A DNA stretch of 64,000 bases from Leptolyngbyaceae cyanobacterium (GCA_036703985.1 DATNQN010000002.1:53235-117234); one strand, 5' to 3'; shown: positions 20,214-29,541, counted from the stretch's first letter. Numbers and translations: made by a program. The notes: generated by a model from the letters alone, not told the origin.

Positions 20214-20597
20214 ATTTTTATTTTGTCGCAACGCCCGTATGAGTTACTTCTTATACCGATTCACTTCTTTAGGTGTCACTTATCTTTCCCTTTGCCCCTG
20301 CCGAAAATAGTAACCGTGAAAGTGTTTGAGCGAACTCGGAGCGGTTTCCAGTAACGAAGGCTAAGTTGGCAAGTGGTGGAATATGTTAAATCTTAAAACT
20401 TATTTTTTCATCGCCTTGGTTGGTTAACGACCAATGCACTAATTTAGCACAAAATTTTTAATCGAAGATGAATTGCTTTATTCGATCGGCCATCAGTGAC
20501 TAAAGTTAATCTAAAATCTAATATCTAAAATTAGGATGACTTGTCGAGCGACTGGCTTAAGGAAGCCGCACAATGTCAAAATAAGTCAAGGTCAAAT

Positions 20598-20634
20598 TTG
20601 CCAGCGGATCGAAATTCTTTCGATCTCGTGGCAA
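20598..20634. promoter_or_regulatory. 37-nt imperfect palindrome in potA leader
   Basis: TTGCCA (20598-20603) pairs with TGGCAA (20629-20634), and GATCGAAA (20607-20614) pairs with TTTCGATC (20618-20625) around the loop TTC, with a 3x3 internal loop. It ends 30 nt before the potA ATG, ahead of the AAGGA ribosome binding site. It may be an operator or a 5'-UTR hairpin; no known riboswitch class is recognised. Confidence 0.45.
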
Positions 20635-20664
20635 TTGGGGCATCGCCACAAGGATTAAGCTATT

Positions 20665-21795
20665 ATGTCTCAAACTGCTGTTCAGAATCCAGATACCAGA
20701 GGCACAAATACACTGGATGTTGAACTCCGTAAGGTTTTCAAGGTTTTTAATGGAGAGACTGCTGTCCGAGGGATAGACCTGAATATCCATCGGGGCGAGT
20801 TTTTCAGTATTCTCGGGCCATCAGGCTGTGGTAAAACCACTACATTGCGTTTAATTGCTGGGTTTGATATGCCCTCGGCTGGTGAGGTGCTGATTCAAAA
20901 CCAGTCGATGACCCACGTTCCTCCTTATCGTCGCCCGGTAAATACGGTGTTCCAAAGCTACGCTTTGTTCAATCACCTGAATGTTTGGGAAAATATCGCT
21001 TTTGGATTGCGAATTAAGCGATTGTCTAAGGGGGTAATTGCCGATCGCGTAAAAGAAGCTCTCAAACTAGTTAAAATGGAAAGTTTCGCTGGGCGATTTC
21101 CCGCTCAACTTTCAGGAGGACAACAACAAAGGGTAGCTTTAGCAAGAGCGCTGGTAAACCGTCCGGCAGTGGTTTTACTCGATGAACCTTTGGGTGCTTT
21201 GGATTTAAAGCTACGCAAGGAAATGCAGGTAGAGTTATCCAATCTCCACCAAGATTTGGGATTAACTTTCGTGATGGTAACTCACGATCAAGAAGAGGCG
21301 CTGAGCCTTTCCGATCGCATTTCGGTGATGCACGATGGCAAAATCGAACAAATCGGCACTCCCAGTCAAATCTACGAACGTCCTGAAACTGCTTTCGTGG
21401 CTGATTTTATCGGCGATACAAATCTGCTTAAGGGTACGGTTATCGCATCAGATTCTTCCCAAATGCAAGTACTGACTGAAAGTAACCTAAAAATTCTCGT
21501 CAAAAAGCACGAGGATACTAAAGTGTCCCATCTCCAACAGTCAGTAGTAGTTAGCGTGCGACCTGAGAAAATTCAACTTAACCTAGAGCCTGCTTGCGTA
21601 ATCGGTAATAGTTTTGAAGGATATATCAAGAACGTAATGTATATGGGAACTCACGTTCACTGTTTGGTGGAATTAAAGTCAGGCGAGCGAATTACCGTCA
21701 AGCAGCCTAATAATTTTATTAATATTCCCGATCGTCATACCCCCATTTATGTTTACTGGTCAGCTGAAGATTGTATGGCTTTAGTAGATGGTTAG
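20665..21795 (+). CDS. potA: polyamine-type ABC transporter ATP-binding protein
   Basis: This 376-residue ATPase drives uptake of (probably) spermidine/putrescine. Walker A GPSGCGKTT is at 51-59, the signature LSGGQQQRVALARA at 149-162 and Walker B VVLLDEPLGALD at 169-180. A C-terminal TOBE-type regulatory domain begins at about 290 (VSVRPEKIQL). The ribosome binding site AAGGA is about 10 nt upstream of the ATG. It heads the four genes potA-D-B-C. Related ATPases serve iron, sulfate or maltose, but the adjacent PotD-like binding protein supports a polyamine role. Confidence 0.88.
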   Translation: MSQTAVQNPDTRGTNTLDVELRKVFKVFNGETAVRGIDLNIHRGEFFSILGPSGCGKTTTLRLIAGFDMPSAGEVLIQNQSMTHVPPYRRPVNTVFQSYALFNHLNVWENIAFGLRIKRLSKGVIADRVKEALKLVKMESFAGRFPAQLSGGQQQRVALARALVNRPAVVLLDEPLGALDLKLRKEMQVELSNLHQDLGLTFVMVTHDQEEALSLSDRISVMHDGKIEQIGTPSQIYERPETAFVADFIGDTNLLKGTVIASDSSQMQVLTESNLKILVKKHEDTKVSHLQQSVVVSVRPEKIQLNLEPACVIGNSFEGYIKNVMYMGTHVHCLVELKSGERITVKQPNNFINIPDRHTPIYVYWSAEDCMALVDG

Positions 21796-22182
21796 TTAAT
21801 AAATGAAGATGTCATCAATAAAACAACAAATCGATTTTACTTTTCTAGATGAATGCGGTAGCTTGAGATGAAAAAAATTTTTCATCGCCAATACTAAAAT
21901 TTAGCTGCTCCCATTAATTGGACAAGTTGATTTATTCAAATTGTCGATGTTTTAACATTAAGCATAAACTTTGATATCCATGAGAAACTGGCAGTAAAAT
22001 TACATCATAAATAGGGAAAATTTGGTTAAGCCTAAAACAAAAACAGACCTGCTCGCAACAGGAATAATAATTAGAGGAAATATTGGCAGCATTAAAATGA
22101 ATTAATTGCTAATCAAAAACAAATAACTAATCACCAATGACAAATGACAAATGACAAATGACAAATAAAGGAAAACAAACAA
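21796..22182. other. intergenic region potA-potD with heptad array
   Basis: This 387-nt AT-rich gap separates potA from potD, unusually long within a transporter cluster, so potDBC may have its own promoter. At 22135-22169 there are five 7-nt units (CAATGAC, three AAATGAC, AAATAAA), ending 13 nt before the potD start. I see no hairpin terminator. Confidence 0.55.
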
Positions 22183-23301
22183 ATGGTTAGCAATTTGCAG
22201 CTATTCACCCCCTATTTAAATCGGCGTAAATTCTTAAAAACAGCCGCCGCTGCCGCATCCGGAATAGCGCTTTCTAGTTGCGGTTGGACTTTGGCACAAG
22301 TACGCCCCAACCCTACACCGACCGCTAGTTCCGATACCCTATATATTTACACCTTTTCGGGATATACCGACCAAGAATTATTTGATAAATTTGCAGAAGA
22401 TACTGGCGTTAAAGTAGTCGCAGATGTCTATGATTCCAACGAAACAATGCTAGCCAAAATGCAGGCGGGAGGCGGTGCGGCTTACAGTATTATTTATCCT
22501 TCTGACTACATGGTTAGGCAGATGTTGGAACTCGACATTTTGATGGAATTAAATCACGACCGGATCAATAATTTATCAAATTTATTACCGAACTTTCAAA
22601 ATCCTGGCTACGATCCCGGTAATCGTCATAGCGTTCCAGTCAGTTGGGGAACCACGGGCTTAATTTACAATAGTAAAAAATTGAAAAATCCCCCCGAAGA
22701 TTGGGATTATCTTTGGCAAAATCAGCAGCAACTTTCCAAAAGGATCACTTTACTGAATGACGTGCGAGAAGTGATGGGTGCAGTATTGCGGATGTTGGGC
22801 TACTCGTATAATTCCACCGATCCAAAACAATTACAGCAAGCTTATCAAAAATTACAAGCTATTAAACCCAGTATTGCTTCTTTTACTACTGATGCTTGGA
22901 AAGAACAAATATTGGCAGGAGATTTGCTAATTTCGATGGGGTTTTCCGCAGACGCCGTGGAAGTATCCGAAGAAAACAAAGATTTACAATACGTGATTCC
23001 CAAAAGCGGCACTTCCCTGTGGACGGATACGATGGTAATTCCTAAAACAGCACCTAACCCAGATGCAGCGTATGCTTGGATCGATTTTATGTTGCAACCG
23101 GCAGTAGCGGCTTCGGTTTGCGAACGATTGAACTTTGCTACTCCCAATCGACCTGCTATCAAGCAATTGTCTCCTGAAAAAAGAGAAAATCGCAGTTTGT
23201 ATCCCTTGGATTCCATACTGGCCAAATGTGAAAGAATAGAACCACTGGACAAATTTGGTGAAGTTTACGATCGCTTTTGGACTCAGTTGACCAGTAGCTA
23301 A
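22183..23301 (+). CDS. potD: polyamine-type ABC transporter substrate-binding protein, Tat-exported
   Basis: This 372-residue extracytoplasmic binding protein carries a twin-arginine leader (NRRKFLK, residues 13-19) followed by a hydrophobic stretch ending in ALSSC, a plausible lipobox with C33. It is therefore probably a Tat-dependent lipoprotein. The mature protein matches the PotD/PotF fold: YIYTFSGYTDQELFDKF near the start, PVSWGTTGLIYN in the middle and PNPDAAYAWIDFML later. It delivers polyamine to PotB-PotC. The start ATG follows AAAGGA. The exact ligand (putrescine, spermidine or another cation) is unresolved. Confidence 0.88.
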   Translation: MVSNLQLFTPYLNRRKFLKTAAAAASGIALSSCGWTLAQVRPNPTPTASSDTLYIYTFSGYTDQELFDKFAEDTGVKVVADVYDSNETMLAKMQAGGGAAYSIIYPSDYMVRQMLELDILMELNHDRINNLSNLLPNFQNPGYDPGNRHSVPVSWGTTGLIYNSKKLKNPPEDWDYLWQNQQQLSKRITLLNDVREVMGAVLRMLGYSYNSTDPKQLQQAYQKLQAIKPSIASFTTDAWKEQILAGDLLISMGFSADAVEVSEENKDLQYVIPKSGTSLWTDTMVIPKTAPNPDAAYAWIDFMLQPAVAASVCERLNFATPNRPAIKQLSPEKRENRSLYPLDSILAKCERIEPLDKFGEVYDRFWTQLTSS

Positions 23302-23347
23302 CCTGTTTTAATCATAACTATGTCAATCTAAAATCTAAAATTGCACT

Positions 23348-24322
23348 GTGTCTACCAAAACTTCCTCATCTTCTATTACCCATCCTTCCGCCAAAGAAAA
23401 TAGCGGTAAAAAACCCCCTGGCCAAAAATTTTGGGAACCGCTGACTTTACTGGGGCCATCCGGTCTTTGGCTGTTCCTTTTACTGGTACTACCAGCCTTA
23501 ATTATTTTTGAGTTAAGTTTAGTGCCGAATATCCGACCGGGAGATGTCGTCAATCCTTCGGGTTTTGATAACTATTGCAAAGCATTCGGTTTTGACGGAT
23601 GCCAATTTGCTAATTTTAATCCCACGTTTCTTTACGTAATGGGGCGGTCGCTGTTTTTTGCCTTCGGCACTACCGTAAGTTGTTTGGTATTGGGGTTTCC
23701 CGTTGCTTATTGGATTGCGTTGAGGACGCCTTATCGGTGGCGGAATTTACTGCTGCTGACTTTCGTATTGCCGCTGTGGACTTCTTCTTTGCTGCGTGCT
23801 TATGCTTGGATTACGATATTGCGTTCTACGGGGGTACTGAATACCTTATTAACTTTTCCCAATCCGTTGATAACTAAATTGGGATTACCGCCGATACCTC
23901 GTTTGGAATTGCTGAATGATTGGCCAGCGGTTTTAATCGGGATGAGTTACAGCTATTTGCCTTATATGGTGTTGATTTTGTACTCTTCTTTAGAAAAATT
24001 AGACCGCAGGCTGTTAGAGGCGTCCGCTGATTTGGGGGCAAATCCGGTGCAAACTTTCTGGAAAGTAACCGTACCCCAATCGATGCCGGGTATTGTGGCT
24101 GGTTGTTTGCTGGTATTGATTATCGGTTTGGGTGATTTTATCGAACCGGAGTTGTTGGGTGGTGCTTCCAGTATGACTTTATCTCGTTTAATTTATAACC
24201 AGTTTTTAGGGCCAACTCCTAATTGGGGGTTTGGTTCGGCTTTGAGTATGGTGTTAATTTTAGCTGTAAGTATTGCGATCGCATTTCTGATTAAATTCGG
24301 CGATCGAACACCGCAAACTTAG
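23348..24322 (+). CDS. potB: polyamine-type ABC transporter permease (PotB-like)
   Basis: This 324-residue permease starts at a GTG at 23348; the next Met lies more than 100 residues in and would remove the first membrane helix. A soluble N-terminus of about 30 residues precedes six membrane segments. The EAA loop EASADLGANPVQTFWKVTVP contacts the ATPase. An insertion around residues 75-100 with GFDGCQFANFNP lies in the first periplasmic loop. It sits 46 nt after potD and 17 nt before potC, so the three are likely co-transcribed. Confidence 0.88.
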   Translation: MSTKTSSSSITHPSAKENSGKKPPGQKFWEPLTLLGPSGLWLFLLLVLPALIIFELSLVPNIRPGDVVNPSGFDNYCKAFGFDGCQFANFNPTFLYVMGRSLFFAFGTTVSCLVLGFPVAYWIALRTPYRWRNLLLLTFVLPLWTSSLLRAYAWITILRSTGVLNTLLTFPNPLITKLGLPPIPRLELLNDWPAVLIGMSYSYLPYMVLILYSSLEKLDRRLLEASADLGANPVQTFWKVTVPQSMPGIVAGCLLVLIIGLGDFIEPELLGGASSMTLSRLIYNQFLGPTPNWGFGSALSMVLILAVSIAIAFLIKFGDRTPQT

Positions 24323-24339
24323 ACAACCGCGAGCGTTCC

Positions 24340-25149
24340 GTGAAAAAATATCCATTAATAGCTAAACCCCCTTTTCCTTGGCAGGCACTATTTTCCCTGC
24401 TGATGTTCTTTTTTATGTACCTGCCTATCCTGGTACTAGGTTTTTACAGCTTTAATAAATCGCGATACAGCGCTACTTGGGAAGGCTTTACTCTGGCGTG
24501 GTACGAAAAACTGTTCACCGATGCCCGAATTATCTTGGCTTTACAAAATAGTTTAGTGGTAGGGGTTTGTGCTGTAGCAATTTCTGCTGTACTCGGTACG
24601 CTGATGGCTGTGGGTTTAGCCCGTTATCGCTTTCCAGGTAAAACTTTGTATCAGGGGGTGGCTTACCTGCCGATTATTATCCCAGATATTGCGATCGCCG
24701 TCGCTACTCTGGTATTTTTGGCCGTCGTCCAAGTTCGCCTCAGTTTGTGGACGATCGTGGCAGCCCATATCGTCTTCTGTCTTGCCTATATTAGCGTGGT
24801 TGTTTCTACCCGACTGACAGACTTAGACCCTCACTTAGAAGAAGCTGCCTTAGATTTAGGCGCTACCCCAGTCCAAGCTTTTACTAAAGTATTGCTACCT
24901 CAGCTAATGCCAGCAATTATTTCCGGTTGTCTTTTGGCTTTCGTACTCAGCTTAGATGATTTCTTGATTGCCAGCTTCACGGCTGGTAGCGGTGCTAATA
25001 CTTTACCAATGGAAATCTTCAGCCGCATCCGTACAGGAGTAAAACCGGATATCAACGCACTCAGCGTATTACTAATGTTAGTGTCGGGAGTGGTTGCATT
25101 TACGGCTGAATACATTCGCTACCAAAGTACGGAAAAACGTCGTAGGTGA
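24340..25149 (+). CDS. potC: polyamine-type ABC transporter permease (PotC-like)
   Basis: This 269-residue second permease subunit starts at a GTG at 24340, 17 nt after potB. It has six membrane segments and the EAA loop EAALDLGATPVQAFTKVLLP, with the following DDFLIASFTAG typical of PotC. Together with PotB it forms the membrane channel. About 45 nt downstream of the stop is a run of nine T residues (25193-25201) after a weak GCAAATTT/AAATTCTTTGC pairing, which could end transcription. Confidence 0.88.
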   Translation: MKKYPLIAKPPFPWQALFSLLMFFFMYLPILVLGFYSFNKSRYSATWEGFTLAWYEKLFTDARIILALQNSLVVGVCAVAISAVLGTLMAVGLARYRFPGKTLYQGVAYLPIIIPDIAIAVATLVFLAVVQVRLSLWTIVAAHIVFCLAYISVVVSTRLTDLDPHLEEAALDLGATPVQAFTKVLLPQLMPAIISGCLLAFVLSLDDFLIASFTAGSGANTLPMEIFSRIRTGVKPDINALSVLLMLVSGVVAFTAEYIRYQSTEKRRR

Positions 25150-25736
25150 TCCGGTGGCAAATTTGCGATCGAACGTAATCATCAAATTCTTTGCTTTTTT
25201 TTTCCGGAAGGGAGTTTGACATTACGCGAATAGTTTATTATTTAAAATTAAAACCAAAGATATTTGACAAAATGCAATAGATCATTAATTCCCGTAAAAA
25301 TTATTACTCTAGGAGGAGGAAAAAAAATTTTATGAATTTTTTATGAAGATTAGGCAAAGACATTGTAAAAGAACCAATCATAACTTTAAATTTAAGGGAA
25401 AATTACCGTATATTTACTAGCATCTAAAACAGGGCAATCCAAATCTTACGTCATTAAATCCAATACATCCTTTCCACCTAACCAGGATAGCGAAAAGCAA
25501 TTTGTAGAAAACATCTATCGAATAACCAATTTCGATTATTTCGGCATTATTATGCTGAAGTTCATGACGAACATTGTTGTAGGGACATCACGTAATTTAA
25601 ATATTGGCTCGCCCACATTCTTTTTTGATGCTGTATCCCAACATCATAATTGTCTCTAAAGCAAACTTATTTCCAGGGCTAGATGGTAACTTTCATCACC
25701 AAAAAAAGTCGCTCGATTATATACAGGTAATTGCCA
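25150..25736. other. intergenic region, nothing recognised
   Basis: This 587-nt AT-rich stretch follows the pot cluster. Apart from the T-rich tract near 25195 I see no stable hairpin, tandem repeat or RNA gene. A 71-codon frame at 25604-25819 overlaps the next small gene and looks non-coding. Confidence 0.5.
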
Positions 25737-26021
25737 ATGACTACCATACTCTTAGCCTACTCAGCTACAACATACTTATTTTCTGGCTCTTGTTGCTATT
25801 TAGCTTTCCTCAAAGATAAGAATAAAAATTCTGAAGATTTTAGTTCCAGTAAATTAAGTCTCTTTTGGATTACTTTTTTGTGGCCTATTTGGATAATTAA
25901 AGGAGTGAAAGCGCAGGATCGGGATAGTCAATCCGAAATAAAAACTATCCTCCCACAAATACCAGAATATTTGTCTCAAACCGCTGAGTTAACTTCTACA
26001 AGTTCTTCAGTCGTAAGATAA
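25737..26021 (+). CDS. small hypothetical membrane protein
   Basis: The ATG at 25737 gives 94 residues; a TTG two codons earlier is also in frame. Two hydrophobic segments are visible (about 3-23 and 42-57, FWITFLWPIWIIKG), with a charged loop between them and a polar Ser/Thr-rich C-terminus. No family is recognised. The hydrophobic pattern and isolated position make it a moderately credible gene. Confidence 0.5.
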   Translation: MTTILLAYSATTYLFSGSCCYLAFLKDKNKNSEDFSSSKLSLFWITFLWPIWIIKGVKAQDRDSQSEIKTILPQIPEYLSQTAELTSTSSSVVR

Positions 26022-26097
26022 GTTGAAATAAAATTTAAAGTTCAGGAGTCAAGAGCTAGAATTGCTAGTTTTTTGTTCCTGAATTTGCATTTGATAA

Positions 26098-26610
26098 CTA
26101 GCTATTAGTGTAGGTGAGTTGAACTAAACCAGTATCGAAAACTTGACTATTTTGAAGAGTCAATCCCTTAGTAGCTAAAGGACTGCGGAATAAGAGGATA
26201 CCTTCTCCTAAAATAATGGGATGCAAAGATATCACAAATTCATCGATCGAATCTTCCTGCATACAAGAGCGAATGAGTTCTGCACCTCCTACTAGCCAGA
26301 TATCTTTGCCGTTCTCGTGTTTTAGATTTCTAATAAAGTTTGTCACATCATTAGAAATAAATTCTACATTTTCATCCGACTTGCTTTTGGGTGTTTTGGA
26401 AAAAACAAAACCTTGCGTACCTTGATATGGATATTCACCAAAAGTTAGTAGTTGTTCGTAGGTGCGTCGTCCCATCAAGACGGTATCGATTTTAGCAAAG
26501 AAATCACTATAACCGTAATCTCGATCGGTAAATAACCAATCTACATCACCGTTAGTTCTAGCAATGTAACCGTCTAGGCTACAAGCAATGAATAAAATGA
26601 GCTTTCGCAT
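26098..26610 (-). CDS. dihydrofolate reductase / RibD C-terminal family protein
   Basis: This 170-residue protein has the compact DHFR-like fold of the RibD C-terminal family. Visible motifs are the N-terminal SLDGYIARTNGDVDWL, MGRRTYEQLL for nucleotide binding, DIWLVGGAELI and ISLHPIILGEGI. Members are NAD(P)H-dependent reductases related to the riboflavin-pathway pyrimidine reductase, and often stand alone with unknown substrate, as with YwjB/YyaP-type proteins. It is convergent with the preceding small protein gene. A function in folate synthesis is not implied. Confidence 0.85.
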   Translation of the reverse strand: MRKLILFIACSLDGYIARTNGDVDWLFTDRDYGYSDFFAKIDTVLMGRRTYEQLLTFGEYPYQGTQGFVFSKTPKSKSDENVEFISNDVTNFIRNLKHENGKDIWLVGGAELIRSCMQEDSIDEFVISLHPIILGEGILLFRSPLATKGLTLQNSQVFDTGLVQLTYTNS

Positions 26611-26782
26611 TGTGGATGACCAAAAAAATTTAGTCTACTTATCCCTAATAGCTTAGTTTAGTTAGCAGTAGCAATATAACAAAATCGAGTTATTTTCGGC
26701 AACTATAGCCACTTATTTGGCTACAAATAGTTTATACGAAATTTTGTAATATGCTTTTGTTAAATATTAGAGGAAAACGATC

Positions 26783-27865
26783 GTGAGCTTTTCACAAAAA
26801 GCCAACCTGTTTAATCCTTTGCGTAGAACGTTCGTGAAAGCCAGCACTGCCGGAGTAAGTGGATTATTGCTGAGTCTTTTTATACCTAAAGTTAATCACA
26901 ATGCGGAAGCAAAAATGGAAAAGAAAGAAATCAATTCCTTAGATGGCTCGTATAAAGTAGAAAGAGTTACTTTTAATAGCAACGGTGTAGAGTTGGTGGG
27001 CAAACTGTTCGTACCTAATGGAATTACCAACTCAGCCCCAGCCGTGACGATTTTGGGTCCGGTGGCGTTTGTCAAAGAACAGTCGCCTATTCAGTATGCC
27101 ACCAGAATGGCAAAAGCAGGTTTTGTTACTTTGGCATTCGATCCGCGTTTTCACGGCGAAAGCGGGGGAGAACCGCGCCGTTATGAAAGTCCTCAAGCGA
27201 AAGTGGCTGATTTGAAATCGGCAGTTAATTATTTGCTGACGCGATCGGAAGTGGATAAAGATCGAGTTTATATGCTGGGAGTATGCCAGGGTGTAAATTG
27301 GGCTATTCAAGCAACTACAGAGGATCGTCGAATTAAAGCATTAGCAATTGTAGCCGGACATTATCTGACTAAAGAAACGATCGATGAATACAATGGCGGT
27401 GAGGAAAAAACTCTAGCTAGGATCGAACGAGGAAAACAAGCAAGAGCTAAATACGAACAAACTGGTGAAGTTGAATATATCCCCATTGTCAGTCTGGAAG
27501 ATCCGAATGCTTTGCTTTTGCCAAAACCAATTTACGAGTGGTATATTCGCTGGGATAATAGCTCACCAGCTTGGAATTTTCTGGGCAAATGGGAAAATCG
27601 AGTGACAGCGATGAGCGAAGCAGAGTTATGGGCTTATCGGGTAGACGAAACTGTTAAAAAATTGGGTACACCGACGTTAATGGTACACGCTGACAGGGCG
27701 GCGAGTGGCCCAGTTGCGCCCAAGAAATTATTTGAATCGATCGCCACAAAAGATAAGAATTTAGTTTGGTTGGGCGATCGTATTCAATTTCAGTTTTATG
27801 AAGAACCGGAAACCATCGATCGAGCAGTCAGTCATGTTGCTGAATGGTTCCAAAAACATAGCTAG
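26783..27865 (+). CDS. exported alpha/beta hydrolase with Cys in the nucleophile elbow
   Basis: The start is a GTG at 26783 with AGAGGA upstream. The 360-residue protein has a twin-arginine-like leader (NPLRRTFVKAS, then a hydrophobic stretch to about 36). The hydrolase core has FDPRFHGESGGEP (residues 119-131) and the elbow MLGVCQG with C168 where most members have Ser. VHADRAASGP and RAVSHVAEWF are candidate positions for the acidic and histidine residues. Cys nucleophiles occur in dienelactone-hydrolase-like enzymes; substrate unknown. The stop codon lies inside a GCTAGGG heptad array (27861-27888). Confidence 0.8.
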   Translation: MSFSQKANLFNPLRRTFVKASTAGVSGLLLSLFIPKVNHNAEAKMEKKEINSLDGSYKVERVTFNSNGVELVGKLFVPNGITNSAPAVTILGPVAFVKEQSPIQYATRMAKAGFVTLAFDPRFHGESGGEPRRYESPQAKVADLKSAVNYLLTRSEVDKDRVYMLGVCQGVNWAIQATTEDRRIKALAIVAGHYLTKETIDEYNGGEEKTLARIERGKQARAKYEQTGEVEYIPIVSLEDPNALLLPKPIYEWYIRWDNSSPAWNFLGKWENRVTAMSEAELWAYRVDETVKKLGTPTLMVHADRAASGPVAPKKLFESIATKDKNLVWLGDRIQFQFYEEPETIDRAVSHVAEWFQKHS

Positions 27866-27888
27866 GGGCTAGGGGCTAGGGATTAGGG
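27861..27888. repeat. heptad array GCTAGGG
   Basis: Four consecutive 7-nt units (three GCTAGGG and one ATTAGGG). The hydrolase stop codon TAG falls inside the first unit, so the repeat abuts or supplies the end of the gene. Confidence 0.75.
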
Positions 27889-27954
27889 GAAGAAGGGAGT
27901 AGGAAGAGAGAATTTCAGCAATTAATCATGGCTTAACCGCCTGACGGTTGCTAT

Positions 27955-27987
27955 AAAAAAAAGGAGCTAAGATTTAGCTCCTTTTCT
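27955..27987. terminator. bidirectional Rho-independent terminator
   Basis: AAAAGGAGCTAA (27959-27970) pairs perfectly with TTAGCTCCTTTT (27974-27985) around the loop GAT, with an A-run before and T-rich sequence after. It lies between the convergent hydrolase and DUF1517 genes and can serve both. Confidence 0.8.
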
Positions 27988-28004
27988 TCTTTAAACTGTA
28001 GCAA

Positions 28005-28946
28005 TTAAACCAGTTTCAAGTGTGGGTATTCGACGATGATATCTTCTGAAGTGAGAGTATCTCCTTCTGCTTGGGGCGTCCAGAGAATTTCCATTGCCAA
28101 CAAACGATCGGAAGGAATACCGCCAAATTGACGCAAAGCTTGACCCAAATCTTCGGTACTGTTTACTTTTGGCAGTTCCACTTTGCCTAAAGTAGCAGCC
28201 AAAAGGGTAACGACGATGTATTCTCCGGGTGCTGCTGTTTCTTCGCCCGGTAAAGCTTTTTGAGCTTCCGATCCTCTCAGGATGTTGTTTACGTTGGAGA
28301 GAGTTTCTGCGGTGAATTTGCTGCGTTCTGCTAAGGATAAGCGGTTAAACTGTGCTTCCGCTGATTCTAACCGAGCTTGTTGAGATTCCGTGCCACCATA
28401 TACCCAATATTCTGGGTGGCGCATTAAAGCTAGACTAGCTTCCTGCAATACTTCGGCGCGACCTTGAGGGGTACCTGTATCGGCAGTTTCGGCAATGTTA
28501 TTTAATTCTGCTTGTAAACTGCGAGCATTAGCCAACAAGCCTACTTGTAAGCGAGCTACTGAAACGGTAGGATTGCTGCTGTAACCTAAGCTTTCAGAAG
28601 TTTCGCCAGCGCCGATCCGACGGAAACTTTGCAAGAGGAAGTTCGCGATCGCAATAAAAATCAGGATCGTAAACAAACCACCAAATCCGCCGCCGATGCC
28701 AAAAAATGGAATCAGGAAGGGGAAGCCAAATCCGCCGCCGCCGGGATAATAACCGGGGGATGGGGCATAGGTGCGAGGAGAAGAATAGCTGCGGCTGGGT
28801 ACGCTAAAAGAACCGCCTCCAATACGTCCGCCAGTCCGGGCGGCTAAAGCACCATCGGCGTTACCCAGTACTAAAGTTAGCACTAAGCCGATCGCGATCG
28901 CGGGTTTTAGAAACGATTTAATAAATGAAAAAAGTTTTTTGGACAT
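28005..28946 (-). CDS. DUF1517-domain protein, exported/membrane
   Basis: This 313-residue protein has a signal peptide (hydrophobic 15-30, likely cleavage after GALA at about 35), a Gly/Ser/Pro/Tyr-rich region (38-85), a membrane helix (about 88-107) and a soluble DUF1517 domain to the C-terminus. The family occurs in cyanobacteria and plastids; its function is unknown and a thylakoid or cytoplasmic membrane site is likely. It is convergent with the hydrolase gene and shares the terminator at 27955-27987. Confidence 0.87.
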   Translation of the reverse strand: MSKKLFSFIKSFLKPAIAIGLVLTLVLGNADGALAARTGGRIGGGSFSVPSRSYSSPRTYAPSPGYYPGGGGFGFPFLIPFFGIGGGFGGLFTILIFIAIANFLLQSFRRIGAGETSESLGYSSNPTVSVARLQVGLLANARSLQAELNNIAETADTGTPQGRAEVLQEASLALMRHPEYWVYGGTESQQARLESAEAQFNRLSLAERSKFTAETLSNVNNILRGSEAQKALPGEETAAPGEYIVVTLLAATLGKVELPKVNSTEDLGQALRQFGGIPSDRLLAMEILWTPQAEGDTLTSEDIIVEYPHLKLV

Positions 28947-29328
28947 AAAACCTAGCCTATGAAAGAAGCTTCATCTCAAACGAATCACATAGCGTTTGGG
29001 AAATGGTGCAAATTTTTGTTAATTCATGTTTACACATCTCTAATTTAACGGTTCCCGCAATCAGAGAGCGGCTACCGCAGGACGGATAGCTGGGGTAGAT
29101 ATCCGTACCTTTGGTTATTAAAAATCAAAAATGTTTAATTTTTTAATTTTTAATGTTTAATTTTGATTCCCCTAGAGTAATTAGGGGCTGGGGAAAGGAT
29201 GAAGGATGAAGTCTGAAGGATGAAGGATGAAAATTAATTGTATTTATTTCCCCATCTCCCCATCTCCCCATCCCCCCACCTCCCTATCTTGGTACTGGAA
29301 GCGTCAGAAAATCCTGGCAACAGATACA
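28947..29328. other. intergenic region thiS - DUF1517 gene
   Basis: This 382-nt gap on the minus strand lies after thiS and before the DUF1517 gene. It holds a 7-bp hairpin ACGGATA/TATCCGT (29082-29106), an AT-rich inverted stretch at about 29115-29167, a GGATGAA heptad array (29197-29231) and a C-rich tandem tract at about 29250-29285. No gene is apparent. Confidence 0.55.
29197..29231. repeat. heptad array GGATGAA
   Basis: Five 7-nt units (GGATGAA twice, GTCTGAA, GGATGAA twice) lie downstream of thiS. Similar GGATGAA units recur near 6810, 18050, 30710, 36315 and 63165. Confidence 0.75.
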
Positions 29329-29541
29329 CTAGCCGCCTCCTACGATCGTCACTACTTCAATATTGTCCCCTGGCTGCACTTCAGTTTCTGGCCAAAATTG
29401 GCGGTGCAGGATTTCACCGTTGTACTCGACGGCAACTAAGCGGAGATTGAAACCCAGATTTTCCAAAAAATCGGGTAATTTGATCGCTGGGGAACAAGTA
29501 CGGGATTCCCCATTTACTCGCACGTTGATTTCACTAGACAT
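29329..29541 (-). CDS. thiS: sulfur carrier protein ThiS
   Basis: This 70-residue ubiquitin-fold protein ends in VTIVGGG; the C-terminal Gly-Gly is adenylated by ThiF and thiocarboxylated to deliver sulfur for the thiazole half of thiamine. The start codon lies within the 3' end of thiE (8-bp overlap), which suggests translational coupling. The N-terminus MSSEINVRVNGE is typical in length. Confidence 0.93.
   Translation of the reverse strand: MSSEINVRVNGESRTCSPAIKLPDFLENLGFNLRLVAVEYNGEILHRQFWPETEVQPGDNIEVVTIVGGG

Larger units (their letters stand above)
19982..20664. other. divergent intergenic region between mrdA and potA
   Basis: This 683-nt gap contains the mrdA promoter side, an IS200/IS605-like right-end remnant (about 20037-20213), plain AT-rich sequence and a palindrome just before potA. 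The short open frames in it lack plausible composition and start signals. It presumably carries two divergent promoters. Confidence 0.5.

Noticed and set aside
20541..20723. 60-codon frame overlapping the potA start
   Set aside because: Runs through the leader palindrome and into potA in another frame; no independent support.
25604..25819. 71-codon plus-strand frame
   Set aside because: Overlaps the better small membrane protein gene at 25737 and shows no coding character.
29227..29450. Two plus-strand frames of 70 codons opposite thiS
   Set aside because: They are antisense to a clear thiS gene and run through C-rich tandem repeats.
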